NCBI RefSeq assembly: GCF_014203605.1
Contig: NZ_JACHJJ010000004.1
Span: forward strand, 124,001 to 188,000
Reading direction: 5' to 3'
DNA length: 64,000 bases
Origin: Thiemannella venezuelensis
Lineage (GTDB): Bacteria > Actinomycetota > Actinomycetes > Streptosporangiales > Streptosporangiaceae
Both the position numbers and the translations under genes were made by a program. How positions within the stretch are numbered: the first letter of the stretch is position 1; each line of letters opens with the position of its first letter. The notes under the pieces are model-generated. The model had not been told where the DNA came from and made no database searches. It saw only the letters and a program-made list of their open reading frames with translations. Below are positions 16,586-24,686 of this stretch, one piece after another.

Positions 16586-17365
16586 ATGTTATTTGAGGGG
16601 GGACTCTGTGCGTTGTCCGGGTTCTTCCTCGGCGTTCTCACCGCACTGCTCTTCTCCGTGCGAAGAATCCGGCAGGCGCGTCACGACGCCGTCACGGCCG
16701 TCCGCGGGGAGCGGCGCCGTATCGCCCGGGAGCTGCACGACATCGTCGGGCACGGACTGCTCGTCATCGCGATGCACGCTCGCCGGCTTCCGGGGATGGC
16801 CAGGCAGACGAGTCCGATCGCGGGGGCGATCGACGACATGGCCAGGGTGACGATGCGCGACGTCCGGGAGCTGATCGGAACGCTCCGCGACAGCGATCCC
16901 GGAGACGCCCGGCGGGCCGCGCGGCCGCTCTCCCAGGCCATCACCGAGCTGGGAGCCCGGCTGCCGGGCGGGGAGCTCGCCTTCACCCTGGAGAACGTGG
17001 GGCATGAGCACCACATCCCGCCCGAGCTGCGCAACACCGTCCTGCGCATCGTCCAGGAGGGCATCACCAACGCGATCAAGCACGGTGCCGGCAAGCCCGT
17101 CCGGGTGGTGCTCTCCTTCGGCGACGAACTCGCCGTCAGTGTGGCGAGCGGCGCCGTACCGGCGGGGTGCGGCGTGGGCGGCCTGCGGAGCCCGAAGGGG
17201 TACGGCCTGATCGGCCTGCGCGAGCGGGTCGCCGTGCACGGCGGCTCCTTCGAGGGCGGGCACACCGCGCAGGGAGGATTCCTCCTGCGCGCGTGCTTCC
17301 CCGTTCCGGAGCCGGGGCAACGACCGAACGAGATGGAGGTTGAATGCGCGAAATACGCATCCTGA
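16586..17365 (+). CDS. NarL-type sensor histidine kinase with TTA second codon
   Basis: 259 residues. One membrane helix (residues 5-25, LCALSGFFLGVLTALLF) leads straight into a HisKA_3 dimerisation domain, RRRIARELHDIVGHGLL, with phospho-acceptor His51. A HATPase domain follows, ending with KGYGLIGLRERVAVHGG. There is no extracellular sensor domain, so the signal is membrane or cytoplasmic. The second codon (16589-16591) is TTA, so translation would need the rare leucyl-tRNA encoded by bldA in Streptomyces. GGAGGGGGT precedes the ATG. The gene overlaps the response regulator by 22 bases, and the pair flanks the PKS operons, making it the likeliest pathway-specific controller. Confidence 0.85.
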   Translation: MLFEGGLCALSGFFLGVLTALLFSVRRIRQARHDAVTAVRGERRRIARELHDIVGHGLLVIAMHARRLPGMARQTSPIAGAIDDMARVTMRDVRELIGTLRDSDPGDARRAARPLSQAITELGARLPGGELAFTLENVGHEHHIPPELRNTVLRIVQEGITNAIKHGAGKPVRVVLSFGDELAVSVASGAVPAGCGVGGLRSPKGYGLIGLRERVAVHGGSFEGGHTAQGGFLLRACFPVPEPGQRPNEMEVECAKYAS

Positions 17366-18000
17366 TCGCCGATGACCAGCCACTGGTCCGCAGCGGGCTG
17401 AAGGCGACCTTCGATGCGGTACCGGACATCATCATCGCGGGTGAAGCGGTGAACGGCGTCGAGGCGGTGCGCGGTGTCCGGAGGCTGAATCCCGACATCG
17501 TGCTGATGGACATCCACATGCCGCGCATGGACGGGCTGGAGGCCACCAGGGAGATCTACGAGCTCCAGCAGAACGACGCGACCAAAGTGATCATCCTGAC
17601 CATGTACGACCAGGACGAGCATGTCTTCGAGGCGCTCAGAGTGGGGGCGAGCGGCTTCATCCTGAAGGACGCCCCCACCGAGAAGCTGATCGAGGCGGTG
17701 CGCGAGGTCGCCACGGGTGAGGCGCTCCTGTCGCCTTCGGTGACCCGCAGGCTCATCGCCGAGTTCGCCCGCAGGCCGGTCCTCTCCACGGCCACGGCCC
17801 CGGAGCTGGCGAACCTGACCGATCGCGAGCTCGACGTCTTCAAATTGCTGGTCCGGGGATACGGCAACGACGACATGGCCAAGATGCTCGTGCTGGGTGA
17901 GAGCACGGTGAAGTCCCACGTGCAGCACCTGTACCAGAAGCTGGGTGTGCGCAACAGGGTTCAGGTCGTCATCTACGCCTACGAGAACGGCCTGGTCTAG
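17344..18000 (+). CDS. NarL/LuxR-type response regulator
   Basis: 218 residues. The receiver domain occupies 1-125, with acidic residues D10/D11, phospho-acceptor D56 (VLMDIHMP) and a Thr/Lys switch (ILTMY, ILKDAP). A LuxR-type helix-turn-helix occupies about 152-215 (LTDRELDVFKLLVRGYGNDDMAKMLVLGESTVKSHVQHLYQKLGVRNR). It is the cognate partner of the overlapping kinase and probably activates or represses one or both PKS operons. The gene ends before a strong hairpin and is convergent with the left PKS operon. Confidence 0.9.
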   Translation: MREIRILIADDQPLVRSGLKATFDAVPDIIIAGEAVNGVEAVRGVRRLNPDIVLMDIHMPRMDGLEATREIYELQQNDATKVIILTMYDQDEHVFEALRVGASGFILKDAPTEKLIEAVREVATGEALLSPSVTRRLIAEFARRPVLSTATAPELANLTDRELDVFKLLVRGYGNDDMAKMLVLGESTVKSHVQHLYQKLGVRNRVQVVIYAYENGLV

Positions 18001-18079
18001 CCGCCCCGTCACGCGGCCCCGCCCGGATCCCGGGAACACGGCGCAGCCGCTCGTCCGGCCGCCGGGGGCCGGAGACGCG

Positions 18080-18113
18080 GACCGGCGAGGGCGTGGGGGC
18101 GCCCTCGCCGGTC
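18080..18113 (+). terminator. Bidirectional terminator between response regulator and left PKS operon
   Basis: A perfect 14-bp stem (18080-18093 with 18100-18113; core CCGGCGAGGGCG paired with CGCCCTCGCCGG) encloses a TGGGGG loop. It sits between convergent transcription units and should end both. Confidence 0.7.
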
Positions 18114-18151
18114 ACCGCGAGGCCGGCGTCCGGCTCCCGCCTCCTCGCCGG

Positions 18152-18496
18152 TCAGGCCGGCACCCGGCCGGCCGTCTCCGCCTCGATGAGGAAGCGCAGC
18201 GACCTGGCCTCGGTGATGCAGTCCCGCAACGGCTTGACCAGGTCCCTGTGCTCGGAGGTGGCCTCCCAGGCGAGGAAGGACTCCAGGTCGGACCACTCGC
18301 TGGTGATCAGCCACTGCTCCGGGTCCGTGGCCGACCGGCACACCTGGTCCACCAGGTGGCCGGGCACGCCCTCCGCGACGAGGAACCGGATCTGCTCGTA
18401 GGCCGCGAGGAAGTCGTCCCGCCGTTCGACGGGAACCTTGACCAGGAACACGATCCTGGCCCTACCGTGTGATCTTTCGGACATCTCGGACACCAT
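18152..18496 (-). CDS. ABM (antibiotic biosynthesis monooxygenase)-fold protein
   Basis: About 114 residues with a dimeric alpha-beta barrel ABM signature: RIVFLVKVPVERRDDFLAAYEQIR, then PGHLVDQVCRSATDPEQWLITSEWSDLESFLAWEAT and EHRDLVKPLRDCITEARSLRFLI. In aromatic polyketide pathways, cofactor-independent ABM proteins oxidise anthrone-type rings to quinones or assist cyclisation; which applies here is inference. The starts ATG 18496 or ATG 18484 are both possible; 18496 follows the amidohydrolase stop by one base. It is the last gene of the leftward operon, followed by the hairpin at 18080-18113. Confidence 0.7.
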   Translation of the reverse strand: MVSEMSERSHGRARIVFLVKVPVERRDDFLAAYEQIRFLVAEGVPGHLVDQVCRSATDPEQWLITSEWSDLESFLAWEATSEHRDLVKPLRDCITEARSLRFLIEAETAGRVPA

Positions 18497-18497
18497 C

Positions 18498-19448
18498 TCA
18501 GACACCGTCCCCGACAAGCTCTTCGGTGAGCGCGAACAGGCGCGAGGCGTTGCCCCTGCTGATGCCCCGGAGCTCCTCCTCGTCCGTCACCTCACTCCGG
18601 ACGGCGTCGAGGATGCGGCTCACGGAGTTCATGAGCGGGGGCGCGTCGGTGCCGAACAGGATGTTCCCGGCCCCGAACACCTCGAGGTTCGCCCTGAGCT
18701 GCACCCTGCTGGGGACGGACGTCTCCACGAAGATCCGTCGCAGGGACTCGCTCGGGCGGGAGGCGAGCCGCGAGGGCTCCGCACCGGGGCGCGGAGCCAC
18801 GGCCAGGTCGAGCTTCTCCAGGAGGCCGGCCAGCCCGCCGCCTCCCGCCGCCGCGATGAGACGCAGCCCGGGATGGCGTTCCAGCCACCCCGCGCAGATC
18901 AGCGCGGCGACCCCCATGGTCACGTCGCCGGGCCGGGCCACATGCTCCACCAGGCCGGGATGCCGGACGCTGGAGGTGCCCACCGGCTCGGCCGGGGGGT
19001 GGAGCAGCACCGGGACGCCGGTCTCGGCGGCCATGGCGAAGAAGTCCCCGGCGGCCGCGGAGTCCAGATACTCGCCGTTGACGCTGGTGTTGACGATGAG
19101 GCCGACGAACCGCCAGTCCTTGACGAGCTCCGCCGCCTGGGACAGCATCGCGTCGCCGCCGAACGGGTCCAGATAGGCGTACGCCCGCAGGGCGCCGGGA
19201 AAGCGGCCGACGAGGTCGCCGATGGCCTCGTTGTAGGCGCGCACCTGGTCGGCCGACTGCGCGTAGTTGGCGGCGCCGGACCCCGGCCGCATGGATCCGG
19301 CCCCGCAAGGGCTGCCGATGATCGTCAGATCGATGCCGAGCGCCTGCTTCGCGGCGATCGACCCCTCGGCGTCGAACAGGCTCGGCGGACCGAAGCCTTC
19401 GCCGCCCGGAGCGGCGAGGTGGCCGTGGACGTCGACGAACACGCTCAC
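18498..19448 (-). CDS. Amidohydrolase_2 (ACMSD-like decarboxylase/hydrolase)
   Basis: 316 residues with the TIM-barrel metal signature of the ACMSD-like amidohydrolase family: DVHGHL (H-x-H at residues 8-10), GVPVLLHPPAEP (metal His near 170), FGTDAPP (Asp near 270) and GNASRLF at the end, typical of amidohydrolase_2. Members decarboxylate or hydrolyse aromatic acids. In this cluster, removal of the terminal carboxylate of the polyketide is a reasonable guess. It starts with GTG at 19448, overlapping the SDR stop by 4 bases; a second GTG at 19442 has a better-spaced GGGAGG. Confidence 0.8.
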   Translation of the reverse strand: MSVFVDVHGHLAAPGGEGFGPPSLFDAEGSIAAKQALGIDLTIIGSPCGAGSMRPGSGAANYAQSADQVRAYNEAIGDLVGRFPGALRAYAYLDPFGGDAMLSQAAELVKDWRFVGLIVNTSVNGEYLDSAAAGDFFAMAAETGVPVLLHPPAEPVGTSSVRHPGLVEHVARPGDVTMGVAALICAGWLERHPGLRLIAAAGGGGLAGLLEKLDLAVAPRPGAEPSRLASRPSESLRRIFVETSVPSRVQLRANLEVFGAGNILFGTDAPPLMNSVSRILDAVRSEVTDEEELRGISRGNASRLFALTEELVGDGV

Positions 19449-20305
19449 CTCCCGCTTCCCGGCCCGCCCGGACCCCCGGGGCCTCCTGGCCCGCCCGGCC
19501 CGCCCGGACCTCCGGGGCGGCCCGGACCGCCCGGCCCGCCGGGGGGAGGTCCCGCCAGCGCCGAGGTGAACCCGAACCTGCCCAGGACCGGGACGCAGCT
19601 CCCGTAGAGGCCGTCGGAGGCGGAGTCGGTCAGGAAACCCACGACGCGGGCGACCAGCTCGGGAGTGACCGTCTGGTCGAAGTCGATGTGCGGCCGGGAA
19701 CTGCGCATCTGCTCGGTGTCCGCGATCGTCATCACGATGGCGTTGGCGTGGATGCCGCGTCGCTTCACCTCGTGGGACATCGACCGCATCCAGGCCATCA
19801 GCGCGGCCTTCGAGGCGGCGTAGGCCGACAGGGCCGGCAGCGGCTCGTCGGCCAGCGGGCTGCTGAAGTAGACCAGCCGCCCCCCCTCGCCGAGGTGGGG
19901 CAGGACCGCCTGGGTGGCGGTCACCGCCGACCGGAAGTTGGCCCGCATCAGCTCGTCGTACCGGTCGAGGCCGGTCATCGCCACCGGTCCGGCGTGGAAG
20001 GCGCCGACCAGGTGGACGAGGCCGTCCAGCCGGCCCAGCCGCCGCACCGCCTCGGCGGCGGCGTCCTGGGCGCCCTCCGGCTCGCTCACGTCGGTCCGCA
20101 GGACCTCCACCCGGCCCGGCGCGCCGTACGACTTCTCCAGCTCCTCCAGCCGCTCGGCGTTGCGCGCGGTCAGGAGCAGCCTGTCACCGCGCTCGGACAG
20201 GAGCCTGATCGAGGCCTCCGCGAGATGCCCGGTGGCACCGGTGATCAGGAACGCCCTGCCGGATCCGGATCCGGATCCCGGCCCGTTCGCGACCGGGCCG
20301 GTCAT
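19445..20305 (-). CDS. SDR-family oxidoreductase with collagen-like Gly-Gly-Pro tail
   Basis: 286 residues. A classical short-chain dehydrogenase spans residues 17-250: the nucleotide motif is TGATGHL, the catalytic Ser is in VYFSSPLA and the catalytic Y-x-x-x-K is YAASK. After a Gly/Ser-rich start (GSGSGSGR) and the enzyme domain, the last 35 residues (about 252-286, bases 19448-19552) are almost entirely a Gly-Gly-Pro repeat, unlike any standard SDR ending. The reaction is unknown: a polyketide ketoreductase or dehydrogenase acting after cyclisation is likely. It overlaps both operon neighbours by 4 bases (ATGA upstream, GTGA downstream). Confidence 0.8.
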   Translation of the reverse strand: MTGPVANGPGSGSGSGRAFLITGATGHLAEASIRLLSERGDRLLLTARNAERLEELEKSYGAPGRVEVLRTDVSEPEGAQDAAAEAVRRLGRLDGLVHLVGAFHAGPVAMTGLDRYDELMRANFRSAVTATQAVLPHLGEGGRLVYFSSPLADEPLPALSAYAASKAALMAWMRSMSHEVKRRGIHANAIVMTIADTEQMRSSRPHIDFDQTVTPELVARVVGFLTDSASDGLYGSCVPVLGRFGFTSALAGPPPGGPGGPGRPGGPGGPGGPGGPGGPGGPGSGR

Positions 20306-20655
20306 GACGTGGCCACTCGGGTGGTGACGTGCTCCATCATCGCCCGCCGGAAGAAGGCGCGTGCGCCGTCGGGGGTGCCGGTGTCGCGCCGGTCCTCCTC
20401 CACGATGTGCTCGTCGAGCTCCCGTTCGAGCTGCTGGACGCTCGGCTGGGTCGCGAGGTGCGCCATCAGGCTCGGCAGGTTCCCGTCGATCTCGATCAGG
20501 CGGACGAGCAGGCCGTCCTTCAGGAACACCGAGGTGCTCAGCAGGCGGGTGCCGTCGGGGGTGACCCACTCCGGCGGGGCGTAACCGGACAGGAGGGTCT
20601 TCACCTTCTCCTCGCTTCCCGGCTTGATCCGGAACATGATCGCGTAGCGCTGCAT
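20302..20655 (-). CDS. SchA/CurD-like polyketide tailoring protein
   Basis: 117 residues beginning MQRYAIMFRIKPGSEEKVKT and continuing with GTRLLSTSVFLKDGLLVRLIEIDG ... LATQPSVQQLERELDE ... ARAFFRRAMMEHVTTRVA. This is the SchA/CurD-like domain found in spore-pigment clusters (schA, curD, WhiE ORFI). The fold is a small dimeric barrel, and the biochemical role is not well established. Its presence ties this operon to WhiE-type aromatic pathways. GAGGAAGG precedes the ATG. It is co-transcribed with the monooxygenase upstream (108-base gap) and overlaps the SDR. Confidence 0.85.
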   Translation of the reverse strand: MQRYAIMFRIKPGSEEKVKTLLSGYAPPEWVTPDGTRLLSTSVFLKDGLLVRLIEIDGNLPSLMAHLATQPSVQQLERELDEHIVEEDRRDTGTPDGARAFFRRAMMEHVTTRVATS

Positions 20656-20763
20656 CGTGGTCCTTCCTCTGGAGGTCGTGGCCAGCCTTGCCGCCCCCGC
20701 CCCGCCGCGTCTTCCGCCGGCCGCATGAGATGCGGCCTCCCCTCGGCGGAGGAGCACCGCCCC

Positions 20764-21945
20764 TCAGTGGGAGAGGCCGGTGTCCATCGTCAGCTCGTAG
20801 GTCTTGCGGTAGACCAGCCGGTCGAAGGTGAGCCGCATGAAGGCGTCCCGGAACCAGCAGGCCGCCGGGGCGCTCCACCGGCTGAACGCGCCGTTCGCGC
20901 GCGACCGCCTGACCACCTTGGCGGTACGGGCGACCCTGCGCCGCTCGTACTCGGCGAGCGCCCCGGGCACGTCACGCGCTCCGGCGAGGCAGGACGCCAG
21001 GACCACCGCTCCCTCGATCGCCTGGTTGGCCCCCTGCCCGAGGTTGAACGTCATCGGGTGCGCGGCGTCCCCGACCAGCGTGGCGCGGTCGGTGCTCCAG
21101 CGGGTCACCGGGTCGCGGTCGAAGATGTCGATGGGGGAGACCCCTCCCATCGGGGTGGCCTCGACCAGCTCCGCGACCGGTACCGGCCATCCGGCGAACT
21201 CCCGGGTGACGATCTCCCGCCAGGTCTGGCCGAAGGCGTCCATCCGGCGGCTGATCCGGTCGCTGATGATGGCGTCCCAGTACACGTGGCCGTCGGTGAG
21301 CGGGTAGTACACGAACCAGCGGCCCCGGCCGAAGGTGCTGACGAAGGTGTGGCCGGGCGTGCCGAGGCCGGGGACGTGGGCGATGCCCTGCCAGGCGGTG
21401 ACGCCCGCGTACCGGGGCGGCGGCTCGTAGGGCATCATGGCGCCCCGTACGGCGGAGCGCAGCCCGTCCGCGCCGACCAGGAGGTCTCCCCGCTCCTCCC
21501 GCCCGTCCTCGAACCGCACGGTGACGCCGTCCGCGTCGGAGTCGAACCCGGCGCACCGGGCCCCGAGGACCAGGTCGTCGCCGACCTCGGCGCTCAGCGT
21601 CCGGTGCAGCTCCGCGCGGCTGACCGTGTAGGCGGGCGCGCCCAGCCGGCCGGCCATCCGCTCGATGGACCAGTCGGCGAGGTCCCTGTCGCGCCACGAC
21701 CTGAACCGGTACCGCCTGAGCTCGTGGCCGATCTTCTGGACCGGCTCCTCCATGCCGATCCCGCGCAGCGCCGGGATCGCGTTGTGCCACAGGACCAGCC
21801 CTCCGCCGGCCTGGATGTCACGCAGGCGGGAGGCCCGTTCGTACACGCGGGCGGAGATGCCGGCCCGGCGCAGGGCGAGGGCCGTCGTGAGGCCGCCGAT
21901 GCCGCCGCCGACGACGACGACCTCCTTGATCGGGCTTCGGGACAC
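20764..21945 (-). CDS. FAD-dependent monooxygenase (group A hydroxylase)
   Basis: 393 residues, a PHBH-fold flavoprotein. The FAD motif VVVVGGGIGGLTTALALRRAG is at the N-terminus, the DG motif is LLVGADGLRSAVR near residue 165, and the GD motif is LVGDAAHPMTFNLGQGANQA near 290. Such enzymes hydroxylate aromatic polyketides with NAD(P)H and O2; a WhiE ORFVIII-like role is plausible. A GTG start with AAGGAG 8 bases upstream. It heads the leftward operon and is divergent from the cyclase operon across a 233-base region with a palindrome. Length is short compared with 500-residue PgaE/RdmE-type enzymes, as it lacks their thioredoxin-like C-terminal domain. Confidence 0.88.
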   Translation of the reverse strand: MSRSPIKEVVVVGGGIGGLTTALALRRAGISARVYERASRLRDIQAGGGLVLWHNAIPALRGIGMEEPVQKIGHELRRYRFRSWRDRDLADWSIERMAGRLGAPAYTVSRAELHRTLSAEVGDDLVLGARCAGFDSDADGVTVRFEDGREERGDLLVGADGLRSAVRGAMMPYEPPPRYAGVTAWQGIAHVPGLGTPGHTFVSTFGRGRWFVYYPLTDGHVYWDAIISDRISRRMDAFGQTWREIVTREFAGWPVPVAELVEATPMGGVSPIDIFDRDPVTRWSTDRATLVGDAAHPMTFNLGQGANQAIEGAVVLASCLAGARDVPGALAEYERRRVARTAKVVRRSRANGAFSRWSAPAACWFRDAFMRLTFDRLVYRKTYELTMDTGLSH

Positions 21946-22007
21946 GGGTCGTCTCCTTGGGTTCGTCGCGAGCTCTGCCGGAAGCCTGGTGGCAAATCAG
22001 GTTTCCG

Positions 22008-22029
22008 TCTTCCACCGCGCGGTGGAGGA
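22008..22029 (+). promoter_or_regulatory. Palindromic operator in the PKS divergent promoter
   Basis: TCCACCGCGCGGTGGA (22011-22026) is a perfect 16-bp palindrome, extending to 22 bp (22008-22029) with a single mismatched pair. It lies 62 bases upstream of the monooxygenase start and about 150 bases upstream of the cyclase start, so one dimeric regulator could control both PKS operons. A terminator role is unlikely because both flanking genes diverge. Confidence 0.5.
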
Positions 22030-22178
22030 GGGGGCCGGAAGAGGGAAGCGGGTCCCTCACTCGTAGGAGCCGTTCCCCTGGGAGGGGGAGACCGCAGTTC
22101 GTTTTCCCGGTGGGCGACAGCGGAGCCGGCGCTTCCTAGCGTTGCGGTGACCTGATCCGCCGGATACCGAGGAGTCTC

Positions 22179-22505
22179 GTGAGCGATCGGATTCTGATCG
22201 TGGCCCGCATGGAGCCGGGCGCGCAGGGCGATGTGGCAAAGCTGTTCGCGGCGTCGGACGAGACCGACCTGCCCCGGGTGCTCGGGGTGACGCGCCGCCA
22301 TCTCTTCAGCTACCACGACCTGTACTTCCACTACGCCGAATTCGAGGGAGAGGCCTCGGCGGCGATGGGGAAGGCGCGGGACCGGGACGACTTCCGGGAG
22401 CTGAGCGACCGGTTGAGCCCCTACGTCAAGCCGTTCGACCCCGAAACGTGGCGCAGCCCCGCCGACGCGATGGCGCGGGGCTTCTACTCCTGGGAGCCGA
22501 AGTGA
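22179..22505 (+). CDS. TcmI-type polyketide cyclase
   Basis: 108 residues matching TcmI/WhiE ORFVII-type second- or third-ring cyclases: RILIVARMEPGAQGDVAKLFAASDETDLPRVLGV, then RRHLFSYHDLYFHYAEFEG, a helix with RDRDDFRELSDRLSPYV, and ending ARGFYSWEPK. It steers regiospecific aldol cyclisation of the aromatic intermediate. A GTG start with GAGGAG upstream. It is the first gene of the rightward operon; its stop overlaps the carboxyltransferase start (GTGA). Confidence 0.9.
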   Translation: MSDRILIVARMEPGAQGDVAKLFAASDETDLPRVLGVTRRHLFSYHDLYFHYAEFEGEASAAMGKARDRDDFRELSDRLSPYVKPFDPETWRSPADAMARGFYSWEPK

Positions 22506-24184
22506 CGATCTCGCCGGTGGTCCAGGGAGCCGGCCAGGCGCAGGAGGACCGGTGGACGGTGTGCGGCCGCTGCCGTACGACCGTCTACGTGCCGCGGCTC
22601 GTCCGGGGGCAGCACGTCTGCCCCGAGTGCGGCCACCACCACAGGATCGGGGCCCGTGAGCGGATCCGGGGGCTCGTCGACGAGGGCTCCTTCCGTCCCG
22701 CCGCCGACCCGGTCCGGAGCACGGACCCGCTGGGCTTCGTGGACTCCCGCCCCTACGCCGACCGGCTCACCGAGGCGGTGCGGCGGACCGGCCTGGACGA
22801 CGCGGTCGTGTACGGCAGGGCCACCGTCGGCGGGTACCCCGTGGTGGTCCTCGCGATGGACTTCACCTTCCTCGGCGGCAGCATGGGCTCCGCGGTGGGC
22901 GAGGCGGTGACCCGTTCGGCCGGGGAGGCCGCGGACACCGGCACGCCTCTGATCCTCGTCTCCGCGTCCGGCGGGGCGCGGATGCAGGAGGGCGCGCTGT
23001 CGCTGATGCAGATGGCCAAGACGAGCCAGGCCATGCGGCGGCTGCAGCAGAGCGGCGTCCTGTCGGTGTGCCTGCTCACCGATCCGACGTTCGGCGGCGT
23101 CACCGCGTCGTTCGCGACGCTCGCCGACATCCTGATCGCCGAGCGGGGCAGCCTGATCGGCTTCGCCGGCCCCCGGGTCATCGCGTCGGCGACGCGGGAA
23201 CGGCTGCCGGAGGGCTTCCAGACCGCCGAGTACCTCCACGCCCGCGGCATGCTGGACCGGGTCGAGACGCGCGAGGGCGTCCGCCCGCTGCTCACGCGGC
23301 TGCTCGCGCTGCACCGCGGCGGCAAGCGGGCCACGTTCTCCGAGCTCTCGGCGATCGTCCGCGATCCCGGGGAGCTGCGCCCGCACCGCGCGGCGTGGGA
23401 GACGGTACGGCTGGCGCGCGACATCAGCCGCCCCACGACGCTCGACTACGTCTGGCACATGTGCGACGACTTCGTCGAGCTCCACGGTGACCGCGGGCAC
23501 GGCGACGACTCCGCCGTGGTCGGGGGCATCGGGTCGATCGACGGGACCAGCGTGTTGGTGCTCGGCCATCAGAAGGGCCACGACACCAAGGAACTGGTCG
23601 CGCGCAACTTCGGCATGGCCCACCCCGAGGGGTACCGCAAGGCCCTGCGCCTGATGCTCCTGGCCGAGCGGCACGGCCTGCCCGTGGTGACCTTCGTCGA
23701 CACCCAGGGCGCCGCGCCCGGGGTGGGGGCCGAGGAACGGGGGCAGGCGTGGGCGATCGCGGAGTGCATCGCGGGCATGTCGGAGCTGGGTGTCCCCGTG
23801 GTGTCCACGATCACCGGAGAGGGCGGCAGCGGCGGCGCGCTCGCGCTGGCCGTCGCGAACCAGGTGCTGATGATGGAGAACGCGTCCTACTCCGTGATCA
23901 GCCCCGAGAGCTGCTCCACCATCCTGCACGGCGACCCCTCGCACGCCTCGGCCATGTCCGAGGCGCTGCGGATCACCGGTCCCGAACTGCTCCGGCTCGG
24001 CGTCGTCGACGGGGTGGTCCGCGAGCCGGAGGGCGGCGCGCAGGCCGCACCGGCGCAGGCGGCGGCGAACCTGAAGGCGGCGATCCTCACCGCCCTGGAC
24101 GGGCTGTCGGGTCTGTCCCCCGAGGAACTGCGCAAGCACAGGTACGAGCGGTTCCGCGGACTGGGAGTGATCGCCGGTGTCTGA
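22502..24184 (+). CDS. Acetyl-CoA carboxylase carboxyltransferase, fused beta-alpha subunits
   Basis: 560 residues. The N-terminal half is AccD-like with an intact zinc ribbon (CGRC ... CPEC at about residues 19-41) and SASGGARMQEG. The C-terminal half is AccA-like with DFVELHGDRGHGDD, GHQKGHDTKE, TFVDTQGAAPGVGAEERGQ, ITGEGGSGGALALAVAN and ISPESCSTILH. Together with the following two genes it makes malonyl-CoA from acetyl-CoA, the extender for the PKS. Dedicated carboxylases occur in several type II PKS clusters. Gene overlaps on both sides indicate one translationally coupled operon. Confidence 0.93.
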   Translation: MTISPVVQGAGQAQEDRWTVCGRCRTTVYVPRLVRGQHVCPECGHHHRIGARERIRGLVDEGSFRPAADPVRSTDPLGFVDSRPYADRLTEAVRRTGLDDAVVYGRATVGGYPVVVLAMDFTFLGGSMGSAVGEAVTRSAGEAADTGTPLILVSASGGARMQEGALSLMQMAKTSQAMRRLQQSGVLSVCLLTDPTFGGVTASFATLADILIAERGSLIGFAGPRVIASATRERLPEGFQTAEYLHARGMLDRVETREGVRPLLTRLLALHRGGKRATFSELSAIVRDPGELRPHRAAWETVRLARDISRPTTLDYVWHMCDDFVELHGDRGHGDDSAVVGGIGSIDGTSVLVLGHQKGHDTKELVARNFGMAHPEGYRKALRLMLLAERHGLPVVTFVDTQGAAPGVGAEERGQAWAIAECIAGMSELGVPVVSTITGEGGSGGALALAVANQVLMMENASYSVISPESCSTILHGDPSHASAMSEALRITGPELLRLGVVDGVVREPEGGAQAAPAQAAANLKAAILTALDGLSGLSPEELRKHRYERFRGLGVIAGV

Positions 24185-24686
24185 GAGCGAACGGCCTGAG
24201 ACGGCCGACGGGCACGTCGGCTGGAGCGACACGCTCAAGATGCTCCGCGAAGAGGTGAGCAGCCTCGTCAAGACCGTCCCCGGGCCCGTCGCGAGCGTCT
24301 CGCTCCGCATCGGGGAGTGCGCCCTCGACGTCACGTGGGCGTCCGCGGCCGGCCCGCAGGCGCAGGTCGCGCAGGCGCCGGTCGCGCAGGTGGTCGCCGC
24401 CGAGCCGGCGGGCGAGGCGGAGGCCGCCAGGGACGCCGCGCTGCACGAGGTGACCGCCCCCCTGGTCGGAACCTTCTACGTCGCCCCGGAGCCGGGGGCC
24501 GGTCCGTTCGTGAAGCGGGGCGACCGGGTCGAGGCCGGGCAGACGATCGGCATCGTCGAGGCGATGAAGCTCATGAACCCGGTGGCGGCCGAGCGGGCGG
24601 GCGAGGTCGTGGAGGTGCTGGTGGGCGACGGCGAACCGGTCGAGTTCGGCCAGTGCCTGGTGCGAGTGAGGACGGACACGGCATGA
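24177..24686 (+). CDS. accB: Biotin carboxyl carrier protein
   Basis: 169 residues from GTG, overlapping the carboxyltransferase by 8 bases. The N-terminal domain is followed by an Ala/Gln/Val-rich flexible linker (about 56-90). The biotinyl domain follows with VTAPLVGTFYVAPEPGAGPFVKRGD and the biotinylation motif EAMKLMN, where Lys131 would carry biotin. It shuttles carboxybiotin between the biotin carboxylase and carboxyltransferase encoded on either side. Confidence 0.93.
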   Translation: MSESERPETADGHVGWSDTLKMLREEVSSLVKTVPGPVASVSLRIGECALDVTWASAAGPQAQVAQAPVAQVVAAEPAGEAEAARDAALHEVTAPLVGTFYVAPEPGAGPFVKRGDRVEAGQTIGIVEAMKLMNPVAAERAGEVVEVLVGDGEPVEFGQCLVRVRTDTA

